64,000 bases of DNA from Odobenus rosmarus divergens. Its lineage: Eukaryota > Chordata > Mammalia > Carnivora > Odobenidae. The stretch covers positions 1,935,745 to 1,999,744 of the forward strand of contig NW_004450483.1 in the NCBI RefSeq assembly GCF_000321225.1, in the 5' to 3' direction. The notes below the pieces were generated by a model that searched no databases, was not told the origin of the DNA, and worked only from the letters and a program-made list of their open reading frames with translations. The translations under genes and the position numbers were made by a program. Shown here piece after piece: positions 35,969-45,940 of the stretch. The first letter of the stretch is position 1. Every line of letters starts with the position of its first letter.

Positions 35969-36350
35969 CAGAGGTCAGCAAACTCGTATTGAAAAGAGCT
36001 AGACAGCTTTGTGCAGTGGCAGTATCGTAGCCAATGAAGTTTATCTGAGGCACGATTATCGCTAATTTAAAAGAGCTAGATAGTAAATACTTTAGGCTTT
36101 TAGGTCACATGGTCTCTGCTACAACTACTCAACTCCGCTGTTATGTGAAAGCACAGACGTGAGGACAAATAAGGCAATCTGTGCTCCGTTAAGTGTTCAT
36201 TTATGGACACCAAATTGTAATTTCTCAAAATTTCACATGCCACAAAATGTTTTTCTTCTTTTTGTATTTTTCTCAAACATTTAAAATGTACAGATCATTC
36301 TTAGCCCATGGGCCATACAAAAACAGGCAGTGGGCCAGTTTGCCAACCTG
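35969..36350 (+). repeat. hAT-Charlie non-autonomous element (MER20-like), interrupted by a U4 retrocopy
   Basis: Starts with CAGAGGTCAGCAAACT and ends with GTTTGCCAACCTG. The interior has TAGTAAATACTTTAGGCTTT and CTACAACTACTCAACTCCGC. The family name is from memory. Confidence 0.7.
36005..36068 (+). pseudogene. U4 snRNA 5'-end retropseudogene
   Basis: The 64 bases match the first ~64 nt of U4 snRNA with about five changes: AGCTTTGTGCAGTGGCAGTA, then TCGTAGCCAATGAAGTTTAT, then CTGAGGCACGATTATC. The real U4 is about 145 nt, so the 3' half (second stem-loops, Sm site) is absent, and there is no A-tail. It is flanked by perfect 12-bp direct repeats AAAAGAGCTAGA at 35992-36003 and 36069-36080. 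No snRNA promoter elements are expected to have been copied, so it is not an expressed gene. Confidence 0.93.
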
Positions 36351-36403
36351 TTTTAGATACATGGATGGGCCATTACCAAATGAAAGTTAAGTTTCCTTAC
36401 TAT

Positions 36404-36655
36404 TAAGAGCTAATATTTCTTTAGTGCTTACCATGTGCTGGGCACTGTTCTGAGTACTTTGTATATAAACTCACTTAATCCTTACATTAACTCCAGAGGT
36501 AGATACTTTTATTATCCCCAATTTACATATAATGAAACAGAGAAGCAGAGATAGAAAGCAATTTGGCCAAGATTGTAAGTGTTAAGTTGTCTTAACCAGA
36601 ATTTCAGACCAGGCAGTCTGGTTCTCTAGTTCAAACTTTCTCTTAGCCAGTAAGC
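36404..36655 (-). repeat. MIR, antisense
   Basis: Nearly complete: AGCTAATATTTCTTTAGTGC, ACCATGTGCTGGGCACTGTT, ATTATCCCCAATTTACATAT and CCAGGCAGTCTGGTTCT are MIR read backwards. Confidence 0.9.
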
Positions 36656-36798
36656 AATACTGCCTTAGTTCCACCGTTGAGCATTTTGAATTGCATGTTA
36701 AAGCAAAAGTAAACCAATAAACAATATTATTTTCTATTCAAAGGAATAAATCTCTTCTTGAAACAAATTATGTCACAGAAAATTAAGACTCAGAAAAT

Positions 36799-36832
36799 AT
36801 CGCTTCTTGACCTTTTGGCTAAGATCAAGTGT
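36799..36832 (+). pseudogene. U2 snRNA 5'-end micro-retropseudogene
   Basis: 34 bases match the first 34 nt of U2 snRNA with two changes (ATCGCTTCTTGACCTTTTGG then CTAAGATCAAGTGT), including the branch-point-adjacent 5' stem but not the branch recognition sequence itself. It is flanked by AAGACTCAGAAAAT (36785-36798) and AAGACTCAGAAGAT (36834-36847), a 13-of-14 TSD. No A-tail. Confidence 0.88.
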
Positions 36833-37093
36833 GAAGACTCAGAAGATATCAAAGTTGAATATTGTTATGAATGAAAAAAATGCTACTTTTAAAAGACTTT
36901 TAAAAATTAATTTATATTACATAAGGTTCCTTTTCTCCTCTTGGCTCATTACCAAATGATTCCTTTCACATAGCTAAAAACTAAGAAAGAATTGCTAAGT
37001 AGATTGATCTGTAACAACTGATCTGTGAACATACTATTAATATTCTAAAATTCCTTCTTAAAGAACTGTCAACTTTACATAATGGCAAATATT

Positions 37094-37295
37094 TTCCTTC
37101 CTTTCTTTCTCTCTCTCTCCCTCCCCCTCGACCCTCCTTCCCTTCCTCCCTCCCCCTTGCCCTCTCTCTTTCTTTCAGTTTGCTCAATGTCCAGCATGGG
37201 GCCCAACATGGGGCCTGAACTCACAACCCTGAGATCAAGACCTGAGCTGAGATCGAGAGTTGGAGGTTCAACCAACTGAGTCACCCAGGCGCCCC
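37094..37295 (-). mobile_element. Carnivore tRNA-SINE, antisense, with expanded CT tract
   Basis: Ends GAGTCACCCAGGCGCCCC. Flanks AATGGCAAATATT and AATAGCAAATTT look like the TSD. It lies 261 bp from the exon at 37557. Confidence 0.85.
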
Positions 37296-37556
37296 AATAG
37301 CAAATTTCTGTTTACATATAGTTTTATGGTTCTCACTAGAAATGAAAGAAAGCCTCATATATTCTATGAAATTAGCTATGATTTTTTTTAATATAGACAG
37401 CCCACATTTCCTTACATCAATTCTATTTTACATAACAGTAACTGTTCTGTATTAAGTAAATATAACAATCACATTAGAAATAATTTAAAACATTTCTCTA
37501 GAAAAGATACCACTAAGAAGTTAATGAAATAAGCATAAAAGTAAATAAATCCTTAC

Positions 37557-37677
37557 GTATGTTGCTGATGTAATTTTGCAATTTCTTTTTCAAAATCTTG
37601 AGGTTGATTAGGAATGAAAGAATAATCTGAGAGGTAGCCTGGCAAGTTTTCTGACTGATTGTAGTCTCCAAGTTCAG
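37557..37677 (-). CDS. PTPN4: PTPN4 exon, FERM F2 lobe (ELGDYNQSENLPGYLSDYSF)
   Basis: Coding exon of 121 bases. Two bases complete a Ser codon (T|CT), then ELGDYNQSENLPGYLSDYSF followed by IPNQPQDFEKEIAKLHQQH, then two bases (AC) of a codon finished in the next exon. The acceptor is CTAATAG|CTGAA and the donor ATAC|GTAAGG. ELGDY and YLSDYSF.P.Q are characteristic of the F2 lobe in the band 4.1 group. The codon split across the following intron is ACA (Thr); I recall Ile at this place in the human protein, so this may be a lineage substitution, but that comparison is from memory. A 3.7 kb intron follows, holding a SINE, a MIR, the two snRNA retrocopies and an L1 fragment. Confidence 0.95.
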
Positions 37678-38039
37678 CTATTAGATGGAAGGAAAGTAGT
37701 CACAATTTAATAAACACGTTTTGTAATTCTGATAGCCAAATCAGCAATGTCATGAATTCCATTATTACTTCTGGAAGTAAAATATTTAACTGCTAACTAC
37801 CATGTAAGTAAGCTATTACAACACACTTAACTTTCTTCTAGGTTTCAAACAACTTCAGAAAAACTTTTTTTCAGAAATCTAATTGCTAACTAATTGAACG
37901 TTCCATTATATTTCCTTTGCAATCACTTTTTTCTGTATAGTAACGTATGTCTAAAGAACTCCTGCATTAAAGGCACTGTACTATCAACACAGACCATGCA
38001 ATCACATTCTATGTGACTCAGGAGTGGGTTGATACTTAC

Positions 38040-38092
38040 ACTGAACAGCAAATGAAGCCAAAAGGGCAGCAGTATTATAAGGACAGGGCAAT
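38040..38092 (-). CDS. PTPN4: PTPN4 exon, FERM F2 lobe (LPCPYNTAALLASFAVQ)
   Basis: Coding exon of 53 bases. The first base completes an Arg codon (AG|A), then LPCPYNTAALLASFAVQ, then the first base of a Ser codon. The acceptor is TTTTATTAG|ATTG and the donor CAGT|GTAAGT. The sequence is the hallmark F2 helix of FERM proteins (L.C....A.LLASYA.Q pattern). It lies in a compact cluster with the neighbouring exons: 262 bp after the previous exon and 362 bp before the next. A short A+T-rich spacer with no recognisable repeat separates them. Confidence 0.95.
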
Positions 38093-38354
38093 CTAATAAA
38101 ACAGAAAATACATAACCCAAGGTTAAATACAGTAATTTCAAAAGCACTGTAATTTATGTAATACTATTCACATATGAAGTTTCCATAACTTACATTTTAA
38201 CTATAAGTAAAGAACTTATCTGATGAAAAAAAATTCATGCTGCATGTAACCATCTTTCAACAGATAATTCATTTGCAATGATCATGAGTTACTTAAATAA
38301 TACACAACTAAAAGTACTTTTAAAGCCCATCATTAAAAATTTAAAATAGCCCAC

Positions 38355-38399
38355 CTTCCAGTAAGAATGTCTTGTTTAATTTGCAAAAAATACTGGTAC
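38355..38399 (-). CDS. PTPN4: PTPN4 exon, start of FERM F2 lobe (YQYFLQIKQDILTG)
   Basis: Very short exon of 45 bases, phase 2 on both sides. It encodes the last base of an Arg codon, then YQYFLQIKQDILTG, then the first two bases of another Arg codon. The acceptor is TTTTAAG|GTACC, preceded by a purine-poor T-run, and the donor is GAAG|GTGGGC. YQYFLQIKQDIL is the first helix of the acyl-CoA-binding-protein-like F2 lobe and is well conserved in the FERM family. Because the length is a multiple of three, skipping would delete 15 residues in frame. The next exon begins 262 bp downstream. Confidence 0.95.
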
Positions 38400-39654
38400 C
38401 TTAAAAAAAAGAGCAAGAGATAGCATTTAGCATTTACTGGAATTACAACATTTAGGGTTTAAAAATTGTATACTTACATTAACTAATAAAATTGAAATAT
38501 TTAAATATTTGCTTTTATAATCTACATATTAACACATATAAAGATATTTTTAAATAAGCTTTCATACATTCATGAATCCCAATCTTTAAAATTCTTTGAC
38601 AAATGAAATTCTGTACTTCAAATAACTTGTTTCCACTAGCTTCTATTATAAAAACTTTAAGAGTTACGTGACCGAGGGAGATTAGGGAGAATATTCTAAA
38701 TATTGGTGTTTGTAGAAATTAGAACTGGGAAACACAGAAAACTTGAGTCAGAGACATAGGAGAGCTGACAGTAGCAATGCACTAGAGATCAAGTGGAGAA
38801 GTCATCCTTTCTGCTGAGACAGAAAGCCAGCTGCAAAGACAGGCCTATGGTCATCTCATCATTACACTGTCAGAGGCTGCTAAATGTAGAAAAGCACCTT
38901 TCCATTTTCATTTGAGTTAAGAAAGCTCTCTTTAGTCAGAAACAAAACAAAACAAAAAACTTAAGCTGCCTTCCCTATCAGAATTGCCAAGTACCCAACT
39001 TCCTTTAAAACCAACAAAAATATAAATTTCTATTAAAAAGAATGCTGGGATTGCTTATAAGATGGCACTTTCTGTCCCCACTACTGGGGTAAAGTCATTC
39101 CCTCAGAGATGTGTCAATGCTTGCAACAAGTCACCTGTGATGCATAACGTTGGCAGAAGACCAAATTTTGTGGCTTTAAAAAGACTTTATTTTACCCCAC
39201 TGAGAAAAGCATACACACTCCAAGAATCAAAAATCATGTCTAACAATTTTAGTTGTCTGGCTGATTAAAATTATTAAAGAGCTCCATGACAATATTCAAA
39301 TTACCAAAAAACATAATTAAGGCTTTCAGAGAATCAGATACTCGGTAAAACGTTTTTTAAAAGCTGATACAAATATTCGGCTTCACATATTAATGAAGTA
39401 CATAAACTCCCTGTGAGAACTAATATGTAATATTGTAAATATTACCTAGTTATTCAATGTAAGACAATATATTTCTACCTAGCTTCTTGGTTTCATAATT
39501 AAAAGTTAAAAGGTTCCTGGTAGGAACCAATCTTTAGCTAAGACTGAAAAGGCACGTATATTCTTGACATAATATTATAAATCTTACACAAATAATATCT
39601 ATGCCTTGCTGAATTTTATTTATATACCACCCAGTAAGGACTGACAGAGTGGAA
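38400..39654. other. PTPN4 intron, unique sequence
   Basis: No repeat or gene recognised. The short A-runs and T-tract next to 38400 serve the acceptor of the 45-bp exon. Confidence 0.5.
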
Positions 39655-39800
39655 ACCAGAATTCAAGTCCTAAGCTAAACCAGCCGGTGCTCTTTAGCAA
39701 ATTACTTAAAATTTGGCTGAGCCTTAATTTCTGTATTTGTAAAAAAGGAAGTAATATCACTTGTCTAGTATATATATCCCACAGGCCCTAAATAATTTTT
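39655..39800 (+). repeat. MIR fragment
   Basis: Degraded MIR core: AGCAAATTACTTAAAATTTG, GAGCCTTAATTTCTGTATTT and AAGTAATATCACTTGTC. Confidence 0.6.
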
Positions 39801-40235
39801 AAAGACAATTAAGACTTTTAAGATAGATCAATAATTTTGAGGTAAATAACAGAAATGACATGTTTAATAATAATTGTAAAAATAATACAGCTTTTCTAAT
39901 CCAGACAATAACCAATACCATGAGCACTTATTACGTATTGAGTATACCTAAGCACAAAAAGGCACCAAAGAAATGTCATCTGTAGTGTCATGACTCCTGA
40001 GAAAACTCCACTTCTAAGGATGCCAGCACCTGCTAATACCAAATGACCTGTAGGCTCTATAGGTCCTTTTTCCTACGACTTATATAGAATGGAATCTCAA
40101 GGTAAGGAGGTGTGGCATGTTTCCTGTTTTGTGGGTTTAAACTAGTCCTTAAAATTTAGCAACTGTAGCTGAAGGTGTCATATTATTATTATGACCACTG
40201 CATTAAGGCTACCCAAGCACTAAAGTTTTAAAGGA

Positions 40236-40425
40236 GTATTTCTTACCCCTGGCTGCATATTAGAATCACCTGGGAAGCTTTTAATGTCTATGCACAGGTC
40301 CCATCTGAGACCTAATTAAATCAGAGTATCTCAGGGGTATGACAAAGGCATCAGCATGTTTTAAAGTTCCCCTAAGTGATTCTAAGTTGTAGTGAGGGTA
40401 GAGATTCCCTGATATACTCTACGGT
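40236..40425 (+). repeat. MER5-type hAT element
   Basis: TGCATATTAGAATCACCTGG, AAATCAGAGTATCTCAGGGG and CCCCTAAGTGATTCTAAG are MER5 landmarks. Confidence 0.8.
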
Positions 40426-42431
40426 AATATAATAAAAACTAGCTACTTAACTCATTTTACCAAATACCACCAGTTACAAGATTCTAGGACATTCTATTAT
40501 AAAGGACTCTTGAAGAATACATTATTTTTAGTGAAAACAAAGATAATCCTCTAGATGACAGACTGAGCACAAAGTAATTGCTTGATTACTACCAAACTTG
40601 GCTTTACCTTCTACTTCAGGAAGATATTACGACTTAATTATCATTGAGATACATTTATTCCATGATTATGTTTTAAACACAGGCTATAAAAGAATCAACA
40701 CATTCAAGCTCCATTAAGGAATTCAAAGACATTATTTTGAGTGAAGTAAATTATGAATATGGCTGCAAATGACAATATTTTAATTGCTATGCTAACAAAC
40801 TTTTCATAAATATTAAAAACATTAGAAATCCAATTTTAAATTATTGGTCTTTTAATTACAAATATTTCTTATACATTTAAGACTCCGATTACATAAAATA
40901 TGTATTATGGAATACTTTGCTACTTTATTTCAGGTTACATTTACCAGGAAATAGTAAAATGCCTTAAAACTGTTTTATAATTCACAATTTTCATTAATTC
41001 AGAGTAGTTTCCTTGAAGTTAAGCCAAAATTAGGAAAAGTTTTACAATACTAAGAATTATTTATTAAAATAAAAGATTTTGTTAATTATTTAACAACAAA
41101 GCTTGACTGATTAAGAGCTACCACATTAAACTGAAGGTTATTCATATAACACAACTTTGCTTTTCAACATAAATTACCTTGGAAATAATATTAGTTTTGA
41201 ATGTTAGGACTGCCTAAACCAGGGCCTACATTCCTAAATTCTTTTATAAAAAGGGTAACACCCTGCCCTCAACAAACACACAGAAAAGGACTCTCAAGTA
41301 TGTCAATCTAACTCTTCTTACTTGGTCTACTGAAAACCCTATATTATAAACACCTGAGGACTGGCAGATACAGCTAAATATCTTTAATTTATTCTTTTGT
41401 TGCTCCACATCACCACAGTATTCTAAACAATGGCCAACATGGTAACATCTCATAGCCCATCTACAGGTAACAGTAGTGAATATAATCACTGACCTATATT
41501 CTTATAGCTGAGAGTTTTATGGAAGGTCTTACATGCTAATGTTTCCTTTAGTCTGTAAAAAAAAACTAATTACTAATTCTGTCTTTCAAGCAATACACAA
41601 GATTCAGGTACAGATACCACACTATGATTATTCACATTTCTACCTTAAACAGCTCACATAATTTTCATACACTTTCAAAATACTCATCTCGGTCATTCTT
41701 CTGTACACTTTGTCAAGTAGAAATGACAACAAAATTCGATCATCACTCAAGAGCAGACTTAAAATGGCCAATGAAGTGGGCACTTAAAGATCTAAGTGTG
41801 CTAGCGCACTCCCTGCCAACATCCTTTATAAAAAAGTTTCACATGAAACTAACACAATGTATGTTAATTATACTTTTAAGAAAAATGGTAGGGGTGGAGA
41901 AAAAAATGAAAGACTTTTAATCTTAGCAAAAGGGAACTACAGATTCTATTTTCAGAGGGAAAAAAAAAGGTACCTATTGACCATTACTCCTGCACATAAT
42001 GGTTATATATTTTTCTAAATTCTATGTTCTCCTCAATGGAAATAAAAAATATATATAGAATACACTTTTACACAAAAAAAGGACAATTCTCACTATGCAG
42101 CATCACTTGGATACAATTATAATATCATCTGATTACTTCAATTAGTTACAGCAGTACTTCTTAACCATTTTTTACAAGTAGAAAAATCTAATTTCATATG
42201 GTTCAGGAGGCTGCTTGTGGCTGGATGGGGTGGTCTTGGGGTTCAAATCTCCTAAAGCCCTCCCAGCCACCCCAAGAGGGGAGGAAACATGTTAGATCTA
42301 TAACCCATTCTGTGTCATGGCTGGGAATCTCAGAATTACACACCATGACAATCTATATCTGCCTAAATAATTTCAAAATTTCATAATAGTTCTGACAATA
42401 TTTTCAGGAAAAATATGCTCCATAAACCCAC
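40426..42431. other. PTPN4 intron, unique sequence
   Basis: 2.0 kb of A+T-rich DNA downstream of the 79-bp exon; nothing recognised. Confidence 0.5.
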
Positions 42432-42510
42432 CTTGTGTATTCTTCTTGTAACTTGTTGGGGTCAGTTACAAAAAATTTGACTCTAAAGTTCAAACTGTAA
42501 GGAGATCCTC
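42432..42510 (-). CDS. PTPN4: PTPN4 exon, end of FERM F1 (GSPYSLNFRVKFFVTDPNKL)
   Basis: Coding exon of 79 bases. Its first two bases complete an Arg codon (A|GA) and it ends two bases into the next Arg codon (AG|G). It encodes GSPYSLNFRVKFFVTDPNKL followed by QEEYT, the end of the F1 lobe and the linker into F2. The acceptor is AATTCTAG|GAG and the donor ACAAG|GTGGGT. FRVKFFVTDP corresponds to the 'FRVKFY..DP' strand common to FERM proteins. As I remember the human protein, Ser stands where Thr is found in VTDP; this is recollection only. A 4.0 kb intron follows. Confidence 0.95.
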
Positions 42511-42608
42511 CTAGAATTAATAAAAGCAGTTCTAATTAATCAGATTATATTAATCCTTTATCTTTATAAAGTATACTTGTAAAATGTCAAGTAAATATGT
42601 ATGCTCAC

Positions 42609-42651
42609 TCTTCAGCTGCTTCCTTATTGGTTTGTTTGGATCCAGCCACCT
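42609..42651 (-). CDS. PTPN4: PTPN4 exon, FERM F1 lobe (RWLDPNKPIRKQLK)
   Basis: Small coding exon of 43 bases, entering in phase 0 and leaving after the first base of a codon. It encodes RWLDPNKPIRKQLK plus the A of the next Arg codon. The acceptor is TTTTTCAG|AGG and the donor A|GTGAGC. The WLDPNKPIRKQ block is a strong FERM F1 signature of the PTPN3/PTPN4 and band 4.1 group. The next exon is only 98 bp downstream, one of the shortest introns in the gene, so the two probably splice by exon or intron definition across a very short distance. It is too small to be found by ORF length; splice sites and the frame match identify it. Confidence 0.96.
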
Positions 42652-42989
42652 CTGAAAAATAAATAAATAAGACTGATTTCTTTTTCCTTGAGGAAGTAAT
42701 ATATCAATTCTTGCAAATCTGTAACATTTGAAGATCAATGCTAAAAATTGCATTTTGAAAACAGTCTAGGAAAAAATAATCAATTTACAGATATTCATAT
42801 CAAGTGTAACAAAATTATACTAGCAAGTACTGAATGTATTTGTGGTAGCTCTAAGTTTTTTATTTGAATTTCCCATGAAATTATATGGTGTGCAATAACC
42901 TCTATTCTAAAAAGAAAAATGCTTAATAATAGCAATCTGAAGTTATTTGTTAATTTAACTAACAGAACATGTCACTTCTTTGCATTATA
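42652..42989. other. PTPN4 intron 3' end
   Basis: Polypyrimidine-poor DNA leading to the acceptor of the 43-bp exon. AATAAATAAATAAG next to the exon (42659-42672) is on the + strand and is a short simple repeat. Confidence 0.5.
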
Positions 42990-43490
42990 GCTCTCGGTAA
43001 TTTCTCAGCGCAAGGTCCAAAGTCCCTATTAGTGCTTACAACATGATTCTTACCTCAATTTACTAAGCTCCAGCCATAATGGCTTCTTGTCTGTTTCTCA
43101 AAGATGCCATCCTAGGGTCTTCAAATAAAGGCTTCATTATGCATAGAATGTCCTTCTCCAAATTTCCCACGGCTGACTCCTTCCAATACCTTTTAAGTCT
43201 CAGTTTAAACGCTACCTCCTTGGAAAGGCCTTCACTGGCCATCACTGATCACCCTACCAAAAGTATGTCACAAAGCTCCTATTTCCCTATTTTCTATAAA
43301 TAGGCAAGGAATATTAATTTCTTTCATAACATTTTCTTAATGTTTGTTTTGCCTTTTTATTGCCCATCTCCTTCATTAGATTATGAACTCCATGAGGTAA
43401 GGGATAAAATCTGATTCATTCAAAGCAGACAGTCAGCACGTAGGCACAGGGCTTGGCATATAATTTGTATTAAAAAAAATTTGATAAATG
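42990..43490 (+). repeat. LINE-2 3' fragment
   Basis: TAAACGCTACCTCCTTGGAA, AGGCCTTCACTGGCCATCAC, TATGAACTCCATGAGGTAAG and GGCTTGGCATATAATTTG match the usual L2 3' end. Confidence 0.8.
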
Positions 43491-43769
43491 ACTGACAACC
43501 TGCTGAATGACTCAACAACTGGCACAGGGTAGGGGGGATCTGTTTCTGTGCCAATAATCAGCTGTTTTTCACCCCTACTTAACACGTTTCCCCTGTATAT
43601 CCACCCATTTTCCATCTTCCAACCCATCTCTATTATAGTGATTTCATTCTTCATGTTTTCTAGAAAAAGTCATATACTACATTCATTTTAATGCTTGTCT
43701 ATAATCAAAATTTGGACTTGGGTAATCTATTCAAAGCCTGTCCTCCACATCCAGTACTCCTTTAAAATA

Positions 43770-44580
43770 TTCTAAAATAGTATCAGAGATACAAACACAT
43801 TTACATCCACAAATAGATGTTGTATAACCATCAATACTAAATGTCAGAACACTTGCATCACCCCAAAAAAGAAATCCCATACCTATTAGCAGTCAGTCTC
43901 AGTGCCCCCCACCCACCCATAGCCCCCTAGCAACTACTAATCTACTTACTGTCTCTATTATTTTGGACATTTCATATGATTTATGTCTAGCTTCTTTCAT
44001 TTAGTGTAATGTTTTCAAGATTCATCCATGTTGTGGCATTTAACAGTGCCTCATTCCATTTTATGGCTGCCATTTAGGCCTTTTATATCTTTTGGCTCTC
44101 ATGAATTACACTGCTATAAACATTCATGAACAAGTTTTGTGTGAACATGTGACTCAATCTCTCCAGTGTATGTCTAGTTGGTATTATTTGCTCATATGAT
44201 AACTATATATTTAACTTTTTAAGGAATCGCCAAATTTATTTCCATAGGGGGCTGCAATATTTTACATTACCACCATCTGTGTAAAAGGGTTCTAATTTCC
44301 TTGTATCCTCATCAATACTTGCTGTTGTCTTTTTAATTATACCTATCCTACTATGTATGAAGTGGTATGTCATTCCTTTTAATTGATAAATTATATTCTA
44401 CTGTAATAGATAAATTATACTCTACTATATAGATATACAACTTGGGTTTATCCATTCATCCGATGGTGGGCATGAGTGTTTCCACTTTTTAGCTATTATG
44501 AATAATGCTGCTATGAACATCTGAGTACTAACTTTTGTGTGTGGACGTTTTCATGTTCAGGTACATATTGGGAGTGGAAC
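43770..44580 (-). mobile_element. Old LINE-1 3' UTR, antisense
   Basis: GGACATTTCATATGATTTAT, TCATTTAGTGTAATGTTTTC and ATCCATGTTGTGGCATTTAA are L1M-type 3' sequence read backwards. A second, shifted similar segment at 44395-44580 suggests two insertions or a duplication. Confidence 0.7.
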
Positions 44581-45741
44581 TGCTTACAGTACCTTTTTAA
44601 ATTACATCTTGAAAACAAGTATTGTAAGCCATCTAATTTTGTTCCTATATAAACAGGCACTGAGATTATATCATTACCTATATTTAGTCATAAACCATAA
44701 TCTGCTGTGCTCAAAATTGCTCTACCAATTGAATTACTATGCTGTATCTAAGAGTCTTCATTGTTTGCAATGCAATATACATGAATTTAAAATGTGGTAT
44801 CTTACTAAAAGTGATTAATACCTATCAAGTATAAATAGCTAATAGGAAGGTTCTGATTCAAGATAGTAATGTAGGAGAATCCCAAACTCACCTCCTCCCT
44901 GAATCTAAAAGCTACATATAGAACTATTTCCTCTGGAAAAAACTTCAAAACTAGATGAATGACTTCATCCCACTGGGTGAAAGGGAAAAAAACCCATATC
45001 AAAGGGGCAAGGACAGGCCAAGACACAATCTCACCATAAACCACACCCCCAGCATGGTAACCCCACAATCAGGAGGGAACTCACAACCTCACACTTCTGC
45101 CTGAAGAGCAAAGGGCACACATCTGGCACCCCAATTTTTAAGACCTGCACCTGACAGATGAGCACCCAAAATCTCCAGCTTTTAAAGTCAACTACAGCCT
45201 GTGACCCCAAGACTCCCAGGACTAGAGTAAACTGAGGTAGTTTTTAAAGGGTTAGTGCAAACTCACCTACCCCAGGGCAGAGCAGAGGCAGCTGACTGAA
45301 AAGTGCCCAGACTTTCTACGAGACAGACTTACTTGCGTATCTTAAAGCATGGGCCTAAAGACATCTAATTTAACACACATCTGGGGGTGCCTACTGAAAC
45401 ACTCTCCAAAGATGGAGGCCAGCAAGTACCATCTTTGCACTCCCCCTCCGCTTCACTCCAGGTCACTGGTATCTCCTGTATATTCCTTGTCTGGCACCCT
45501 GATTTTTTCAATTGCCGCCGAGGAGACACCTCTAGATTGCTTGGCTCTGGTGACCAGTGGGTCTAAAGACTGCAGATCCACAGGACTCTAACAAATGGAG
45601 AGTTCTTAACCAGCTACCACCCAAGGTAGGTACAGCAGACAGGCAATAGATTGAGGCACCCAGTCTTTCTGTGATGGAGGCCTATTAGCCTCTCTCATAG
45701 CTGTGGTCAGAGTAGCAGGCTCCCAATTAAACACACATCTA

Positions 45742-45940
45742 GGGGCACCGGGGTGGCTCAGGTGGTTGAGCATCTGACTCCTGGTTTTAAACTCAGGTCA
45801 TGATCTCGCAGTCATAGGATCAAGCCCTGCATCAGGTTTGTGCTCAGCAGAGTCTTTTTCAGATTCTCTCCCTCCCGCTCTGCTTCTCCCCCCAACTTGT
45901 GTTCTCTCTCTCAAATAAACAAATACAATCTTACATACAC
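45742..45940 (+). mobile_element. CAN-SINE, older subtype
   Basis: Head GGGGCACCGGGGTGGCTCAG with GAGCATCTGACTCCTGGTTT. TSD ACACACATCTA before and after. Confidence 0.9.

Noticed and set aside
36005..36068. Functional U4 snRNA gene
   Set aside because: It lacks the 3' half including the Sm site and is flanked by TSDs, so it is a retrocopy fragment.
42550..42753. 67-codon minus-strand ORF as a complete small gene
   Set aside because: Only the middle 14 codons are coding; they are the 43-bp PTPN4 exon, and the ends read into intron.
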